Part shown: piece after piece, positions 15,700 through 23,601 of the stretch
How the letters are laid out: every line of letters starts with the position of its first letter
Position numbering within the stretch: the first letter of the stretch is position 1
Assembly (NCBI GenBank): GCA_034437215.1
Contig: DAOTVC010000036.1
Coordinates: forward strand, 1 to 46,603
DNA length: 46,603 bases
DNA from: DAOTVC01 sp034437215
GTDB taxonomy: Bacteria > Chloroflexota > Anaerolineae > B4-G1 > SLSP01
Direction of reading: 5' to 3'
Made by a program: the position numbers and the translations under genes
Notes under the pieces: model-generated
Databases searched by the model: none
What the model was told of the DNA's origin: nothing
The model's input: only the letters and a program-made list of their open reading frames with translations

Positions 15700-16593
15700 T
15701 CAGGCGAAGACCCGGAGCCTGCGGGCCGGCCCCACCTGCTCCCGCCGCATCCGTCCATCGGACCAGAGCCAGCGGATGGGCAGGATGGCGTTGCCCACGA
15801 TCTCCAGGCCGCTGAGGAGCCCGCGGGTGAGGCAGCTGCCCGTGTTGAAGTAGGCGGGCTCACCGTATCGGGCGCTCATGGGGCGGTGGGTGTGCCCGCA
15901 GATGACCGCCTGGTGCTGTTCGTCGGCCCAGCGGATGATGCGCTTCTCGATCTTGTAGCGCTCCTCCCGCTTCCAACCTCGTATCCCCAGACGTTGGAGG
16001 TGGGGCCAGAGATGGCGCACGGCGAAGCGGCTGAAGGGGTGCATGCGGTCGCTCTTGAAGTCGGCCTGGTGCCCGTGGACGACGAAGATCCGCTGGTTGG
16101 AGCGGCTGTGGCGCAGCGTCAGCCCCTCGTGCATGGGCAGGCCGTCACGGCGCTCCGCCCGGCGTCTCGTCGAGGCGATGTCGTGGTTCCCCAGAATCAG
16201 ATGGAGGCGATTCCCCCCGTGGAAGCGGTGCAGCAGGTCGTAGATCCTGCCGTAGGCTCGCCGCACGTGAGGAAAGCGCCACCTCTGCCAGAGCTCGTCA
16301 CCATCGCCCACCTCGATGTAGGTGAAGCCCTCACGGTAGTAGTGTTCCAGGGCCGCGCGGAAGAGCGGCTCGTTAGGGGCGAATTTGTCCGCCCGCCCGC
16401 CGTCCCCGCGATGGCTGTCGCTGAAAAATACCAGTCGCGACCGGTCATCGTAGAGGATCTCGGGGGAGGTGATGTGGACCCGGTGCAGGCGGCGACTTGC
16501 CAGTCTGTACCAGAACCCACCGGCGACGGGGGATTTGAGCAGGGGTAGGAGTCCAACATCGATACGTTCCGTTATTGCAGTCATGCTAGTCAT
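15700..16593 (-). CDS. Calcineurin-like metallophosphoesterase (LpxH-like)
   Basis: 297 aa. Metal-binding motifs appear in order: FFSDSHRGD (Dx..H-type), VGDGDE, ILGNHD, VVHGHQADF and ICGHTHRP. This is the signature of two-metal calcineurin-type phosphoesterases. The closest pattern I know is the LpxH/YbbF-like group acting on UDP-diacylglucosamine or similar pyrophosphates. With no other lipid A genes visible, the substrate stays open. ATG at 16593 has AGGAG only 1 nt away. The second ATG at 16584 has better spacing (10 nt) and may be the true start. Confidence 0.88.
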   Translation of the reverse strand: MTSMTAITERIDVGLLPLLKSPVAGGFWYRLASRRLHRVHITSPEILYDDRSRLVFFSDSHRGDGGRADKFAPNEPLFRAALEHYYREGFTYIEVGDGDELWQRWRFPHVRRAYGRIYDLLHRFHGGNRLHLILGNHDIASTRRRAERRDGLPMHEGLTLRHSRSNQRIFVVHGHQADFKSDRMHPFSRFAVRHLWPHLQRLGIRGWKREERYKIEKRIIRWADEQHQAVICGHTHRPMSARYGEPAYFNTGSCLTRGLLSGLEIVGNAILPIRWLWSDGRMRREQVGPARRLRVFA

Positions 16594-16699
16594 GCTCCTA
16601 CGATATCTCCTTGCACTGATAGTAAACTAATACCCTCACTCTATCCCGACCTATTTAAAACTCCATTATCACCAGCTAAACAAATGGTTAAGGATTGGG

Positions 16700-16860
16700 G
16701 CTCTCCAGGATTTCGCAGGGTGCAACAGGGCCATGTGCCACGCGTTGCCTGCCACAACGCAGGAAAGGTCTGGTACGCCCCACCGCAGCAGCCCTGTGGG
16801 CTAGTTTTAGAGCTTCTCACCCCACCACCCGGCGAAACCCAAAAGACTCAGGATTGGTAA
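16700..16860 (-). other. Gene-free structured spacer; possible leader or small RNA
   Basis: No supported ORF. Bases 16725-16731 (ACAGGGC) pair with 16791-16797 (GCCCTGT), enclosing a GCGTTG/CAACGC hairpin at 16742-16760. A minus-strand promoter at 16878-16905 would transcribe this region toward the metallophosphoesterase gene, so it may be a structured 5' leader or an independent RNA. No known RNA family (SRP, RNase P, tmRNA, cobalamin riboswitch) was recognised. Confidence 0.3.
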
Positions 16861-16877
16861 AGGGCCAAATTGTCTAC

Positions 16878-16905
16878 ATTTTACCATATTGATTCGCTAT
16901 GTAAA
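16878..16905 (-). promoter_or_regulatory. Promoter-like element in AT-rich spacer
   Basis: Minus strand TTTACA, 16-nt spacer, TAAAAT (each 5 of 6). The -10 region shares the atatggta context with the 11249 promoter. It points toward the structured spacer and the 15700-16593 gene. Confidence 0.45.
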
Positions 16906-16955
16906 GTTGTGTTTATTAAACGCTTTCGCACCATTTAAAGCGGGCAGGCTCTCGG

Positions 16956-16983
16956 TTGTCTTCGCTGTGGAGGGGCGTATACT
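16956..16983 (+). promoter_or_regulatory. Promoter of the LiaF-like gene
   Basis: TTGTCT (4 of 6), 16-nt spacer, TATACT (5 of 6), giving a leader of about 30 nt before the ATG at 17023. Confidence 0.5.
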
Positions 16984-17022
16984 GGGAACAGAAAAGTGTA
17001 CGTGCATTAATCAAGGGGGGCG

Positions 17023-17475
17023 ATGATGAGCAACTACGATTACGACGAAAAGTCCGAAGAGAAGGAGATGGGGAAGCACGACGAGAAGGAGGAGAAGTCC
17101 TACGAAGAGAAGTACCGCGAGGACCCCGTGGGCACCCTCGTCTGGGCCGGGACCCTCATCTGGTTGGGCCTCGTTCTCCTGGCGAACAATCTCGGGTGGT
17201 TGGAGCGGCTCCGCATTCGCGCCACCGACCTGCCCTTCGATATGGGCTTCGATCCCACCGCCTGGACGCTCTTCTTCCTGGGTGCCGGCGTGCTGGTCCT
17301 CGTGGGCGTGCTGATCCGGCTGGCAAATCCCTCCTACCGTCAGTCCGTCGTGGGCAACGTCATCTGGGCGATTGTCCTCTTCGGCATCGCGTTGGGCAGC
17401 TGGGAGCTCATCTGGCCTCTGGTCCTCATCGCCATCGGTATCTCGATGCTCTTCAACGCCCTCTTTCGAAGATAG
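17023..17475 (+). CDS. DUF5668 / LiaF-type membrane protein
   Basis: 150 aa. The highly charged N-terminal tail (residues 1-32, mostly Lys/Glu/Asp) is followed by three or four hydrophobic segments: GTLVWAGTLIWLGLVLLANN, WTLFFLGAGVLVLVGVLI, VIWAIVLFGIALGS and LIWPLVLIAIGISMLF. The W-x-L-I-x-G-x-x-L-L-x-x-N pattern and W-P-L-x-L-I-A-x-G end are typical of LiaI/LiaF-like and DUF5668 domains, which occur in envelope-stress modules. No two-component partner is adjacent. Two ATGs (17023, 17026) share the same G-rich SD. It is monocistronic and converges with the GH3-like gene. Confidence 0.8.
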   Translation: MMSNYDYDEKSEEKEMGKHDEKEEKSYEEKYREDPVGTLVWAGTLIWLGLVLLANNLGWLERLRIRATDLPFDMGFDPTAWTLFFLGAGVLVLVGVLIRLANPSYRQSVVGNVIWAIVLFGIALGSWELIWPLVLIAIGISMLFNALFRR

Positions 17476-17499
17476 CTCAGGTTTGTGAACCGCGCCGCC

Positions 17500-18657
17500 C
17501 TACAGCTGCCCCAGGTTGAAGGTGCGGAGCTCGTCCCAGACGTAGTGCAGGGGCGTCCACCAGCGCGTTCTGCCGATACAGCGGAAGTAAGGGGGACGCA
17601 CTGCCAGGATCAGGTCGCCGATGCGGTAGCGGGGCAGGATGGGCGTGGAGACGACGAGGCTGCCCATCTCGCCGGGACGCATCTCGTGCAGCATCTTGGT
17701 GCCCGTCCGGGTCTCCACCTCGAAGAAGAAGAGGTCGTAGTTGGGCACCCAGGCCCGCTTCTCGTCGCGCTGCTGCCCGAACATCCCCTCCGTTGCCCCG
17801 TAGATCTCCCGGATCGCTGCCGGGCCGTAGAGGGCCCGCAGGGCGGGGCGGTGCTTGGTGTTGATGCCCGGCGTGCTCCCCAGGGTGATGATCTGCGTCT
17901 CCCAGCGATCCTTGGGGTAGACGCCGTGGGTCTGCTTGAGGTAGCGCCCGAACTTCAGGGCGGTGGGCGCCACCCCGCCCACCAGCGTGACGTCCTGCTC
18001 CCGGCACTTCTCGTAGGCCAGCTCGAAGCGGCGGTGCCAGTCGCGCAACGTCTTGCCGCCCCCCAGCGCATCGATCTCCTCCTGGGTGGGGGCCGAGCGC
18101 ACGGGGGTGAAGGTGGAGACGTGCTTGGTGTAGATCCCCGAGCTGTAGCCGTACTCGATCTCCCGCTCGCCCACGGTGAGGGTACCCACGACCGAGGGGA
18201 AGTTCAGGTTGAGGTTGACACCGCGAAAGATGGCGTACTTCTGCGTCTCGGCGACGTAGTTCATCACCGCCCGCCCGGCGCTGACGCGCAGCTTCAGATC
18301 GGTGGGTGTCATGGGGATGAACTTCGACTCGCCCTTCGTCGTACCCCGCGTGATGGCCCAGCCCACCGGCTCCTCGTTCAGCAGGAGCTCCACGTCGCCC
18401 GCCATCACCTCTTTAATAAGGGGCGCAAAGTGGTCGTCGTACCCGGCGGCGGGGAAGGCCTGCCGGTACGCCTCCAGGCTCTCGATCTCCCCGGCGCCGT
18501 GCTCTGCCCCATAGCGTGTCTGCGCATACCCCAGGAGGAGCCGGTGCAGCACCTCTTCCTGGGCCTCCGCGGGGTCTGCTACCGCACGGTGCCAGGGTTC
18601 GAGTTGCGCCCGCAGCATCCCTGCGGCCTCCGCCTGATCAATCTGTTGCGTGGTCAT
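17500..18657 (-). CDS. GH3-family adenylating enzyme (ANL superfamily), short form
   Basis: 385 aa. The nucleotide-binding loop TRGTTKGESKFIPMT, the later YGATEGMFG motif and the GDLILAV segment match GH3 (auxin-responsive promoter) acyl-adenylate/acyl-amido synthetases. Bacterial members are usually longer (about 500 aa or more). This one stops soon after the GD segment, so the mobile C-terminal subdomain looks missing or minimal. Expected chemistry: ATP-dependent activation of a carboxylate, perhaps with transfer to an amine. It is the last gene of the SCP2/ADH/AOR/GH3 operon (49 bp after AOR, strong SD aaggagga). A carboxylate-activation role there is inferred. Confidence 0.85.
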   Translation of the reverse strand: MTTQQIDQAEAAGMLRAQLEPWHRAVADPAEAQEEVLHRLLLGYAQTRYGAEHGAGEIESLEAYRQAFPAAGYDDHFAPLIKEVMAGDVELLLNEEPVGWAITRGTTKGESKFIPMTPTDLKLRVSAGRAVMNYVAETQKYAIFRGVNLNLNFPSVVGTLTVGEREIEYGYSSGIYTKHVSTFTPVRSAPTQEEIDALGGGKTLRDWHRRFELAYEKCREQDVTLVGGVAPTALKFGRYLKQTHGVYPKDRWETQIITLGSTPGINTKHRPALRALYGPAAIREIYGATEGMFGQQRDEKRAWVPNYDLFFFEVETRTGTKMLHEMRPGEMGSLVVSTPILPRYRIGDLILAVRPPYFRCIGRTRWWTPLHYVWDELRTFNLGQL

Positions 18658-18706
18658 ACCACTCCTCCTTGCCGGTACTGGATGAGCACTCCGCTTTCAC
18701 TGCTCT

Positions 18707-20527
18707 CTAGAGGTTATCGAGATCGAGCTCCTCCAGCGTCTCGGATCGCGGGCGTCCCGTCTCGGGATCCCACCCGTACTCAGCGTAGGCGCCGGCGAGG
18801 AGGGGCTCCAGCGCCGGTACGAAGCCCTCGGTGCCCCCTTCCAACGGCTCTAAGAGAATCTCGGGGAGGCGCTCGTCCTTGCTGCTGAGCCCACGGCGCA
18901 GATTGAGGAGGCGCTTGAGGGTGACGATACGTTTGCCCAGTGTCATCAGATCCTCCTGCTCCAGATCCCAGCCGGTGACGGCGTTGAGTGCCTGTACTAC
19001 TTTATCCACGCCGGGGTTCTGGAACTGGCAGAGGTTGAGGGCGTTGTAGAAGTTGCGCCAGGCCTGCTGGCGGGCCGCCGTCCGCCCCTTCTCCCGGCTG
19101 TCCTCGAAGCGGTCGCCCGGCTCGACCCCCAGCTCGAAGGGGGGACCCTGACCCGTGTCCACCCCGTACATATCGCCCTGCATGTGGCAGGCGCCTCGCG
19201 ACGAGAGGGTGTAGGTGACGGCGAGGCCGCTGAAGGCGCGCGCCTCGTGCATGGGAACCTCCAGCCCGTTGACGGTGGCGGCGAGACCGGGGGCGCCGGC
19301 CCACTCGGCGAGGGCGTCGCTGCCTCGGGCGAGGAGGGCGCCGAAGCCCTCTCCCCGGGCCGTCATCTCGATGAGGCGGTGGGCCATCTCTACGTCACCG
19401 TAGCGAATCTCCAGCCCCCCCGTCTCCTCGGACGTGAGCTGCCCTCTCTCGAAGAGTTCGCAGGCCAGGGCGATGGTCGCCCCCATGCTGATAGTGTCGA
19501 GGCCATAGCGGTTGCAGAGGTGCCCGGCGGCGATGACCGCTTCCAGGTCGTCCACCAGCATCAGGGAGCCGAAGGCGATGACCGTCTCGTACTCGGGGCC
19601 GTCCACCTCCTCCAGCCCGTAGCGCGGCGCCCGCGTCTCCCGTCCACAGGCGATGGGACAGCGGTAGCAGGCCCGGTTCCGGTTCTGGTACGCCTCCACC
19701 ATGAGCACGCCGGAGAGGTGGTTCGCCTCCTCCCACTCCCCCTGCTGGTAGTAGCGTATGGGGACGTCGCCGTACATCAGACCCATGTCGACGTAGCCCG
19801 CCGTCCCCGCCATGCGGAGGGAGAGGGCCGCAAGATCCTCGTCCAGCTCGGCGATGATCCCCCGGGTCACCTCCTGGAGCGCTTCCGGATCGGCGACGGG
19901 TACCCGAGCCTGGCCCCGGACGGCGATGGCCTTGAGGTTCTTGCTGCCCATCACGGCGCCCATCCCCGTGCGCCCCGCCGCCCGCCCGTGGTCGTTCATG
20001 ATCGCTGCCATCAGGGCCCGGTTCTCTCCGGCGGGGCCGATGCAGGCGACGCGCGCCTTGGGCTCTTCCAGGAGCGCCTGCACCCGCTCCTGGGCCGCGT
20101 AGCTGTCCAGCCCCCAGAGCTCCGCGGCGTCGTGGAGCTCGGCCTGCCCCTCGACGATGGAGAGCCAGACGGGCTTCTCGGCCCTGCCGGTGATGAGGAT
20201 GCCGTCGTAGCCGGCGAAGCGCAGCTCCGGTCCGAAGAAGCCGCCCGAGTTCGCCTCACCCCAGATACCCGTGGCAGGGGAGAGGGCGCAGACACTGTAC
20301 CGTCCCGCCGAGGGCAGGGTGGTGCCCACGACGGGTCCCGTCATGAAGATGAGGGGGTTTTCCGCCCCCAGGGGATCGGTCTCCTCGTCGACGAGATCGT
20401 AGGCGTAGCGCGCGGCGAGACCGCTCCCCCCGACGAAGGCGCGGGCGTAGACCTCGTTGAGGGGCTCGTCCCACAGCTCGCCGGTGGTGAGATCGACGCG
20501 CAGCAGTTTGTTCAGATAGCCGTACAT
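18707..20527 (-). CDS. aor: Tungsten-dependent aldehyde:ferredoxin oxidoreductase
   Basis: 606 aa, normal length. It starts with the family hallmark YGYLNKLLRVDLTTGE. Domain 1 contains the tungstopterin region (GPVVGTTLPSAGRYSV, GEANSGGFFGPELRFAG). The Fe-S cysteines are visible in CYRCPIACGRE and the later NLCQF, as is GRAAGRTGMGAVMGSKNLKAI. Such enzymes oxidise aldehydes to acids with ferredoxin and can run in reverse, reducing acids. The adjacent Fe-ADH could complete acid to aldehyde to alcohol interconversion. It is oxygen-sensitive in known cases, suggesting an anaerobic or facultative lifestyle. Subfamily (AOR, FOR, GOR) not assigned. Confidence 0.93.
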   Translation of the reverse strand: MYGYLNKLLRVDLTTGELWDEPLNEVYARAFVGGSGLAARYAYDLVDEETDPLGAENPLIFMTGPVVGTTLPSAGRYSVCALSPATGIWGEANSGGFFGPELRFAGYDGILITGRAEKPVWLSIVEGQAELHDAAELWGLDSYAAQERVQALLEEPKARVACIGPAGENRALMAAIMNDHGRAAGRTGMGAVMGSKNLKAIAVRGQARVPVADPEALQEVTRGIIAELDEDLAALSLRMAGTAGYVDMGLMYGDVPIRYYQQGEWEEANHLSGVLMVEAYQNRNRACYRCPIACGRETRAPRYGLEEVDGPEYETVIAFGSLMLVDDLEAVIAAGHLCNRYGLDTISMGATIALACELFERGQLTSEETGGLEIRYGDVEMAHRLIEMTARGEGFGALLARGSDALAEWAGAPGLAATVNGLEVPMHEARAFSGLAVTYTLSSRGACHMQGDMYGVDTGQGPPFELGVEPGDRFEDSREKGRTAARQQAWRNFYNALNLCQFQNPGVDKVVQALNAVTGWDLEQEDLMTLGKRIVTLKRLLNLRRGLSSKDERLPEILLEPLEGGTEGFVPALEPLLAGAYAEYGWDPETGRPRSETLEELDLDNL

Positions 20528-20556
20528 GTGTACTCCTGTTCATTACTGTCCAGGCA

Positions 20557-20614
20557 AAGGTCGAAGGTCGAAAGTTATTACGTGCGCACGTTCACACGTG
20601 CGCACGTTCACACG
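20557..20614. repeat. Short tandem repeats between AOR and ADH genes
   Basis: Two heptamers (AAGGTCG x2, 20557-20570) are followed by two perfect 16-bp units ACGTGCGCACGTTCAC (20580-20611) and the start of a third. The 16-mers contain the palindrome ACGTGCGCACGT. It fills most of the 92-bp gap inside the operon. Confidence 0.8.
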
Positions 20615-20619
20615 TCATT

Positions 20620-21786
20620 TCAGAAGTCGATGGGGCGGCCCTCGTAGGCGTAGGTGAAGAGGGCGCGCAGCTCGTCGAAGCCGGGGCTGCGGGCCGCCGT
20701 GAGCAGGGAGCTGTCGTTGAAGGCCCTGTCCACCAGATCCTCCAGCCGCTCCTCGAAGGCCTCGGGCGGAATCTCCAGGGCCGCGAGGTGCGTGGGGCTA
20801 CCGGTGACCTCCGCCAGTTCCCGGATGGCGCGGGCCAGGGCGCGGGCTGCCTCCTCGTCGCTCTCGCCTGCGTGGCACTGCAGCAGGCGGGCCAGCTTGG
20901 CGAAGCGCTCCGGCGCTTCCGCGGCGATGAACTCGATGGTGTAGGGCAGCAGCAGGCCGACGGCCCGGCCGTGGGGCACGTGGAAGACGGCGCCCAGGCT
21001 GTGGCCGACGGCGTGGGCCATGGAGGCCATGGAGTTTCCGAAGCCCAGCCCTGCCAACGTCGCCGCGTTGTGCATCTTCTCGCGCGCCTCGGCGTCGTCG
21101 CCGTCGGCGACCGCCCGCGGCAGGTAATCGAAGATGACCTGGGTCGCCTGCAGACAGAGACCGTCGGTCATGTCGTTGTGCCAGGTGGAGCTGTAGCCCT
21201 CCACGGCGTGGGTGAGGGCGTCCATCCCGGTGTCGGCGGTCAGCGCCGGCGGCATCCCCATCACCAGAGCCGGGTCGACGATGGCGATGTCGGCGACGTT
21301 CTCCCGGTTGCCCAGCCCCAACTTGCGCTGCTCCGCGGTGTCGGTGAGGACGATGGCCCAGGTGACCTCGGCGCCCGTCCCGCTCGTCGTGGGAACGGTG
21401 ATCAGGCGCGCCTTCTTGCGCAACCCCAGCTCGACGAAGGGGTTGATCTCCGCCGGATCGAGGTCGGGGCGCTCGTAGAGGATCCAGACGGCCTTAGCGG
21501 CGTCCATGGGGGAGCCGCCGCCGACGGCGACGATCCAGTCAGGGCCGAAGGTCTGAGCCAGCTCCGCGCCCCGGTGCGCCGTTTGCAGGCTCGGGTCGGG
21601 CTCCACCTCGTCGAAGACCTGCACCTCGAAGCCCGCCTTCTTCAGGTGCCCGACGACCTTATCGACCAGCCCGAGGCGGACGAGGGTCCGATCGGTTATG
21701 ACCAGCGCGCGCTCTCCCTCTACTTCCTCCAGGGCCTCCAGAGCGTCCTCGCCGAAGATGATCTGTGGCGCAACGAAGTACCACAT
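20620..21786 (-). CDS. Iron-containing (type III) alcohol dehydrogenase
   Basis: 388 aa. NAD(P)-binding VGGGSPMDAAKAV, PTTSGTGAEVTWAI, and the metal-binding region with GMDALTHAVEGY and HAVGHSLGAVFHVPHGRAVG place it in the Fe-ADH family. It interconverts aldehydes and alcohols with NAD(P)H. The Asp and His ligands are all present. It lies 4 bp after the SCP2 gene and upstream of AOR, so together they could reduce a carboxylic acid to an alcohol or oxidise alcohol to acid. Substrate chain length is not readable; the SCP2 partner hints at a lipid-like substrate. Confidence 0.94.
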   Translation of the reverse strand: MWYFVAPQIIFGEDALEALEEVEGERALVITDRTLVRLGLVDKVVGHLKKAGFEVQVFDEVEPDPSLQTAHRGAELAQTFGPDWIVAVGGGSPMDAAKAVWILYERPDLDPAEINPFVELGLRKKARLITVPTTSGTGAEVTWAIVLTDTAEQRKLGLGNRENVADIAIVDPALVMGMPPALTADTGMDALTHAVEGYSSTWHNDMTDGLCLQATQVIFDYLPRAVADGDDAEAREKMHNAATLAGLGFGNSMASMAHAVGHSLGAVFHVPHGRAVGLLLPYTIEFIAAEAPERFAKLARLLQCHAGESDEEAARALARAIRELAEVTGSPTHLAALEIPPEAFEERLEDLVDRAFNDSSLLTAARSPGFDELRALFTYAYEGRPIDF

Positions 21787-21790
21787 CCCG

Positions 21791-22201
21791 CTACTCCGCG
21801 AACTCGGTGGGGATCTGCTTCGCGCAGGCCATGATCTCCTTGGCCGCCTTGGGGTAGCGCATCACCATCATCATGTTGCCCTGGAGCTTGAGCCGTTTGG
21901 TCATCAGTCCCTGGATGGGATCGATCTTGCCCTCGATGACCTTACGCCAGGTGGAGTAGGGGGCTCTGATAGTGTACTCGGTATTCTTCTCCCCGAGATC
22001 CTGAATCTCGCCCGCGTCGGGGCTCTTGCCGTGGTGCAGGCCCAGGTAGAGGTAGGTGGTCGTGTCGTAGACGTCGTCGGGCTCCACGACGAAGGTGAAA
22101 TCCCCCTCCCAATCTTTGGCCGACTGGTAGTAGGATTCGCTGGCGTTGAGCTCGCGGCTCATCTCCTTGATCCATGCTTCCGACGGGAATGTGATTGCCA
22201 T
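21791..22201 (-). CDS. SCP2 sterol-carrier domain protein
   Basis: 136 aa from ATG 22201 (MAITFPSEAWIKEM), chosen because of the perfect SD taggaggc 5-7 nt upstream; the longer in-frame extension has no support. The pattern matches stand-alone SCP2 domains: FPSEAWIKEMSRELNAS, YQSAKDWEGDFTFVVEPD, APYSTWRKVIEGKIDPIQG and LKLQGNMMMVMRYPKAAKE. These proteins bind fatty acyl chains or other hydrophobic ligands in the cytoplasm. As first gene of the operon it may shuttle the substrate of the ADH/AOR pair. Confidence 0.88.
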   Translation of the reverse strand: MAITFPSEAWIKEMSRELNASESYYQSAKDWEGDFTFVVEPDDVYDTTTYLYLGLHHGKSPDAGEIQDLGEKNTEYTIRAPYSTWRKVIEGKIDPIQGLMTKRLKLQGNMMMVMRYPKAAKEIMACAKQIPTEFAE

Positions 22202-22286
22202 GAGTTGCCTCCTAAGCAGTGTGATTGAGTTGACCAGGTCTTGCCGTCGGGACTCTCTCCACATCCTCTTGAGCATCCCTCTCCAT

Positions 22287-22314
22287 ATTCTATCGAAAGC
22301 GTCCGACTGTGCAA
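22287..22314 (-). promoter_or_regulatory. Promoter of the SCP2-ADH-AOR-GH3 operon
   Basis: Minus strand TTGCAC, 16-nt spacer, TAGAAT (5 of 6 at -10), about 85 nt before the SCP2 ATG. It diverges from the chelatase gene. Confidence 0.45.
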
Positions 22315-22378
22315 GGAAGGTGGAGAGGGTCAAACGAAGCTCACGTGGCTCTGCTCTGTCTTGGCGTTCGTTCTGGGG

Positions 22379-22384
22379 TATAAT
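22379..22384 (+). promoter_or_regulatory. -10 box upstream of the chelatase-type operon
   Basis: Perfect TATAAT about 80 nt before the GTG at 22465; no convincing -35 at 15-19 nt. It may need an activator or be read by another sigma factor. Confidence 0.4.
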
Positions 22385-22464
22385 AGAGGGCATTGCGAAC
22401 AATCTGACGCTGGAACGTGCCTTCCAGTACCCGATACTTCTGTGATAGAGTTTTAGGAGGCAAA

Positions 22465-23583
22465 GTGGCTGCGAACGGACGACAGGTCTTTCCCTTTACT
22501 GCTATTGTCAATCAGGAGCGTATGAAGCGCGCGCTGGTTCTCAATGCCATCAACTTTCGCATCGGCGGGGTATTGATCCGGGGCGAGCGTGGAACGGCGA
22601 AGTCGACGGCTGCGCGGGCTCTGGCGGCCCTCCTGCCGGACATCGACGTGGTTGCGGATTGTTCCTTCGACTGTGATCCCCGCCAGCCCGACACGCTCTG
22701 TACCAACTGCCGGGAGCTGGCTAAGGGGGTGGAGGCGCTGCCCTTCATCACCACGCGCGTGCCCTTCGTCGACCTGCCTGTGGGGGCCACGGAGGATCGG
22801 GTCGTGGGGACGCTGGATATCGAGCGGGCCATCCAACACGGAGAGCGTCGCTTCGAGTCGGGGGTGCTGGCGGCGGCCAACCGCGGCATTCTCTACGTGG
22901 ACGAGGTGAACCTGCTCGACGACCACATCGTCGACGTGCTCCTGGATGCAGCGGCGATGGGCGTGAACGTCGTCGAGCGGGAGGGGATTTCCTTCCAGCA
23001 TCCGGCACGCTTTATCCTCGTAGGCACAATGAATCCCGAGGAGGGCGACCTGCGCCCCCAGCTGCTGGATCGCTTTGCCCTCTGCGTGGACGTCGTGGGC
23101 GTGCGGGACGCCGAGGCGCGGATGCAGATTATGGAGCGCAATCTCGCTTTCGAGGCCGATCCCCAGGGCTTCTACGAGGAGTGGCGCCCCCGCGACGAGG
23201 AGCTGGCCGAGAAGATCGAGAAGGCCCGGGAGATCCTGCCCGAGGTCTCCTACACCCGCGGGGATCTGGCGACCATTGCCCATCTCGTGGCGAGTCTGGG
23301 GGTGGACGGCCACCGGGCGGATCTCGTGATCCTCAAGACCGCCGTGGCCCACGCCGCGTGGGAGTGCCGCCGTCACATCACCGACAAGGACATCATGCTC
23401 TCGGCCCAGCTGGCTCTGCCCCACCGCCTCAAGCGGCGGCCTTTTGACGACGTACACACCTCCGTCGAGGAGCTGCAGCAGCGGGTCTCCGACGCCCGAG
23501 AGCGGGCCGAGGAGGACGTCGGGGAGGAGGAGACCGTGCCTCAGCTCCAGTTCGAGGGGGAGGAGACCCGAAAAAAAGTCTGA
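22465..23583 (+). CDS. Magnesium/cobalt-chelatase-type AAA+ ATPase (ChlI/BchI-like part)
   Basis: 372 aa from the GTG at 22465, which follows AGGAGG by 4 nt; the longer upstream reading has no SD. AAA+ motifs: Walker A RGERGTAKSTAAR, chelatase insert with CSFDCDP and CTNC cysteines, Walker B-like GILYVDEVNLLDDH, sensor I GTMNPEEGDLRPQLLDRF. This is the ATPase of group II/IV metal chelatases. The frame ends at a TGA directly after a run of seven A. The -1 frame continues without a stop into a VWA domain, so this ORF could also be the early-termination product of a fused ChlID-type gene. No large CobN/BchH subunit is in the window, so the metal is unknown. Confidence 0.93.
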   Translation: MAANGRQVFPFTAIVNQERMKRALVLNAINFRIGGVLIRGERGTAKSTAARALAALLPDIDVVADCSFDCDPRQPDTLCTNCRELAKGVEALPFITTRVPFVDLPVGATEDRVVGTLDIERAIQHGERRFESGVLAAANRGILYVDEVNLLDDHIVDVLLDAAAMGVNVVEREGISFQHPARFILVGTMNPEEGDLRPQLLDRFALCVDVVGVRDAEARMQIMERNLAFEADPQGFYEEWRPRDEELAEKIEKAREILPEVSYTRGDLATIAHLVASLGVDGHRADLVILKTAVAHAAWECRRHITDKDIMLSAQLALPHRLKRRPFDDVHTSVEELQQRVSDARERAEEDVGEEETVPQLQFEGEETRKKV

Positions 23584-23601
23584 CCCTGCCCGAGGAGCAG
23601 G
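23555..23601 (+). other. Candidate programmed -1 frameshift signal
   Basis: Three elements line up. An SD-like AGGGGGAGGAG (23555-23565) precedes the heptamer A AAA AAA (23571-23577), which is in the correct register (CGA AAA AAA GTC TGA in frame 0). A CCTGC/GCAGG hairpin (23585-23601) starts 7 nt after the heptamer. This is the arrangement of dnaX-type recoding sites. A -1 slip reads on as AGT CTG ACC into the VWA frame. Confidence 0.65.

Noticed and set aside
16690..16860. SRP, RNase P or tmRNA gene
   Set aside because: Compared with the conserved cores by eye on both strands; no signature matched.
22417..22464. N-terminal extension of the chelatase ATPase to an upstream ATG
   Set aside because: The extension has no SD and would include the real SD (aggagg); GTG 22465 is better supported.
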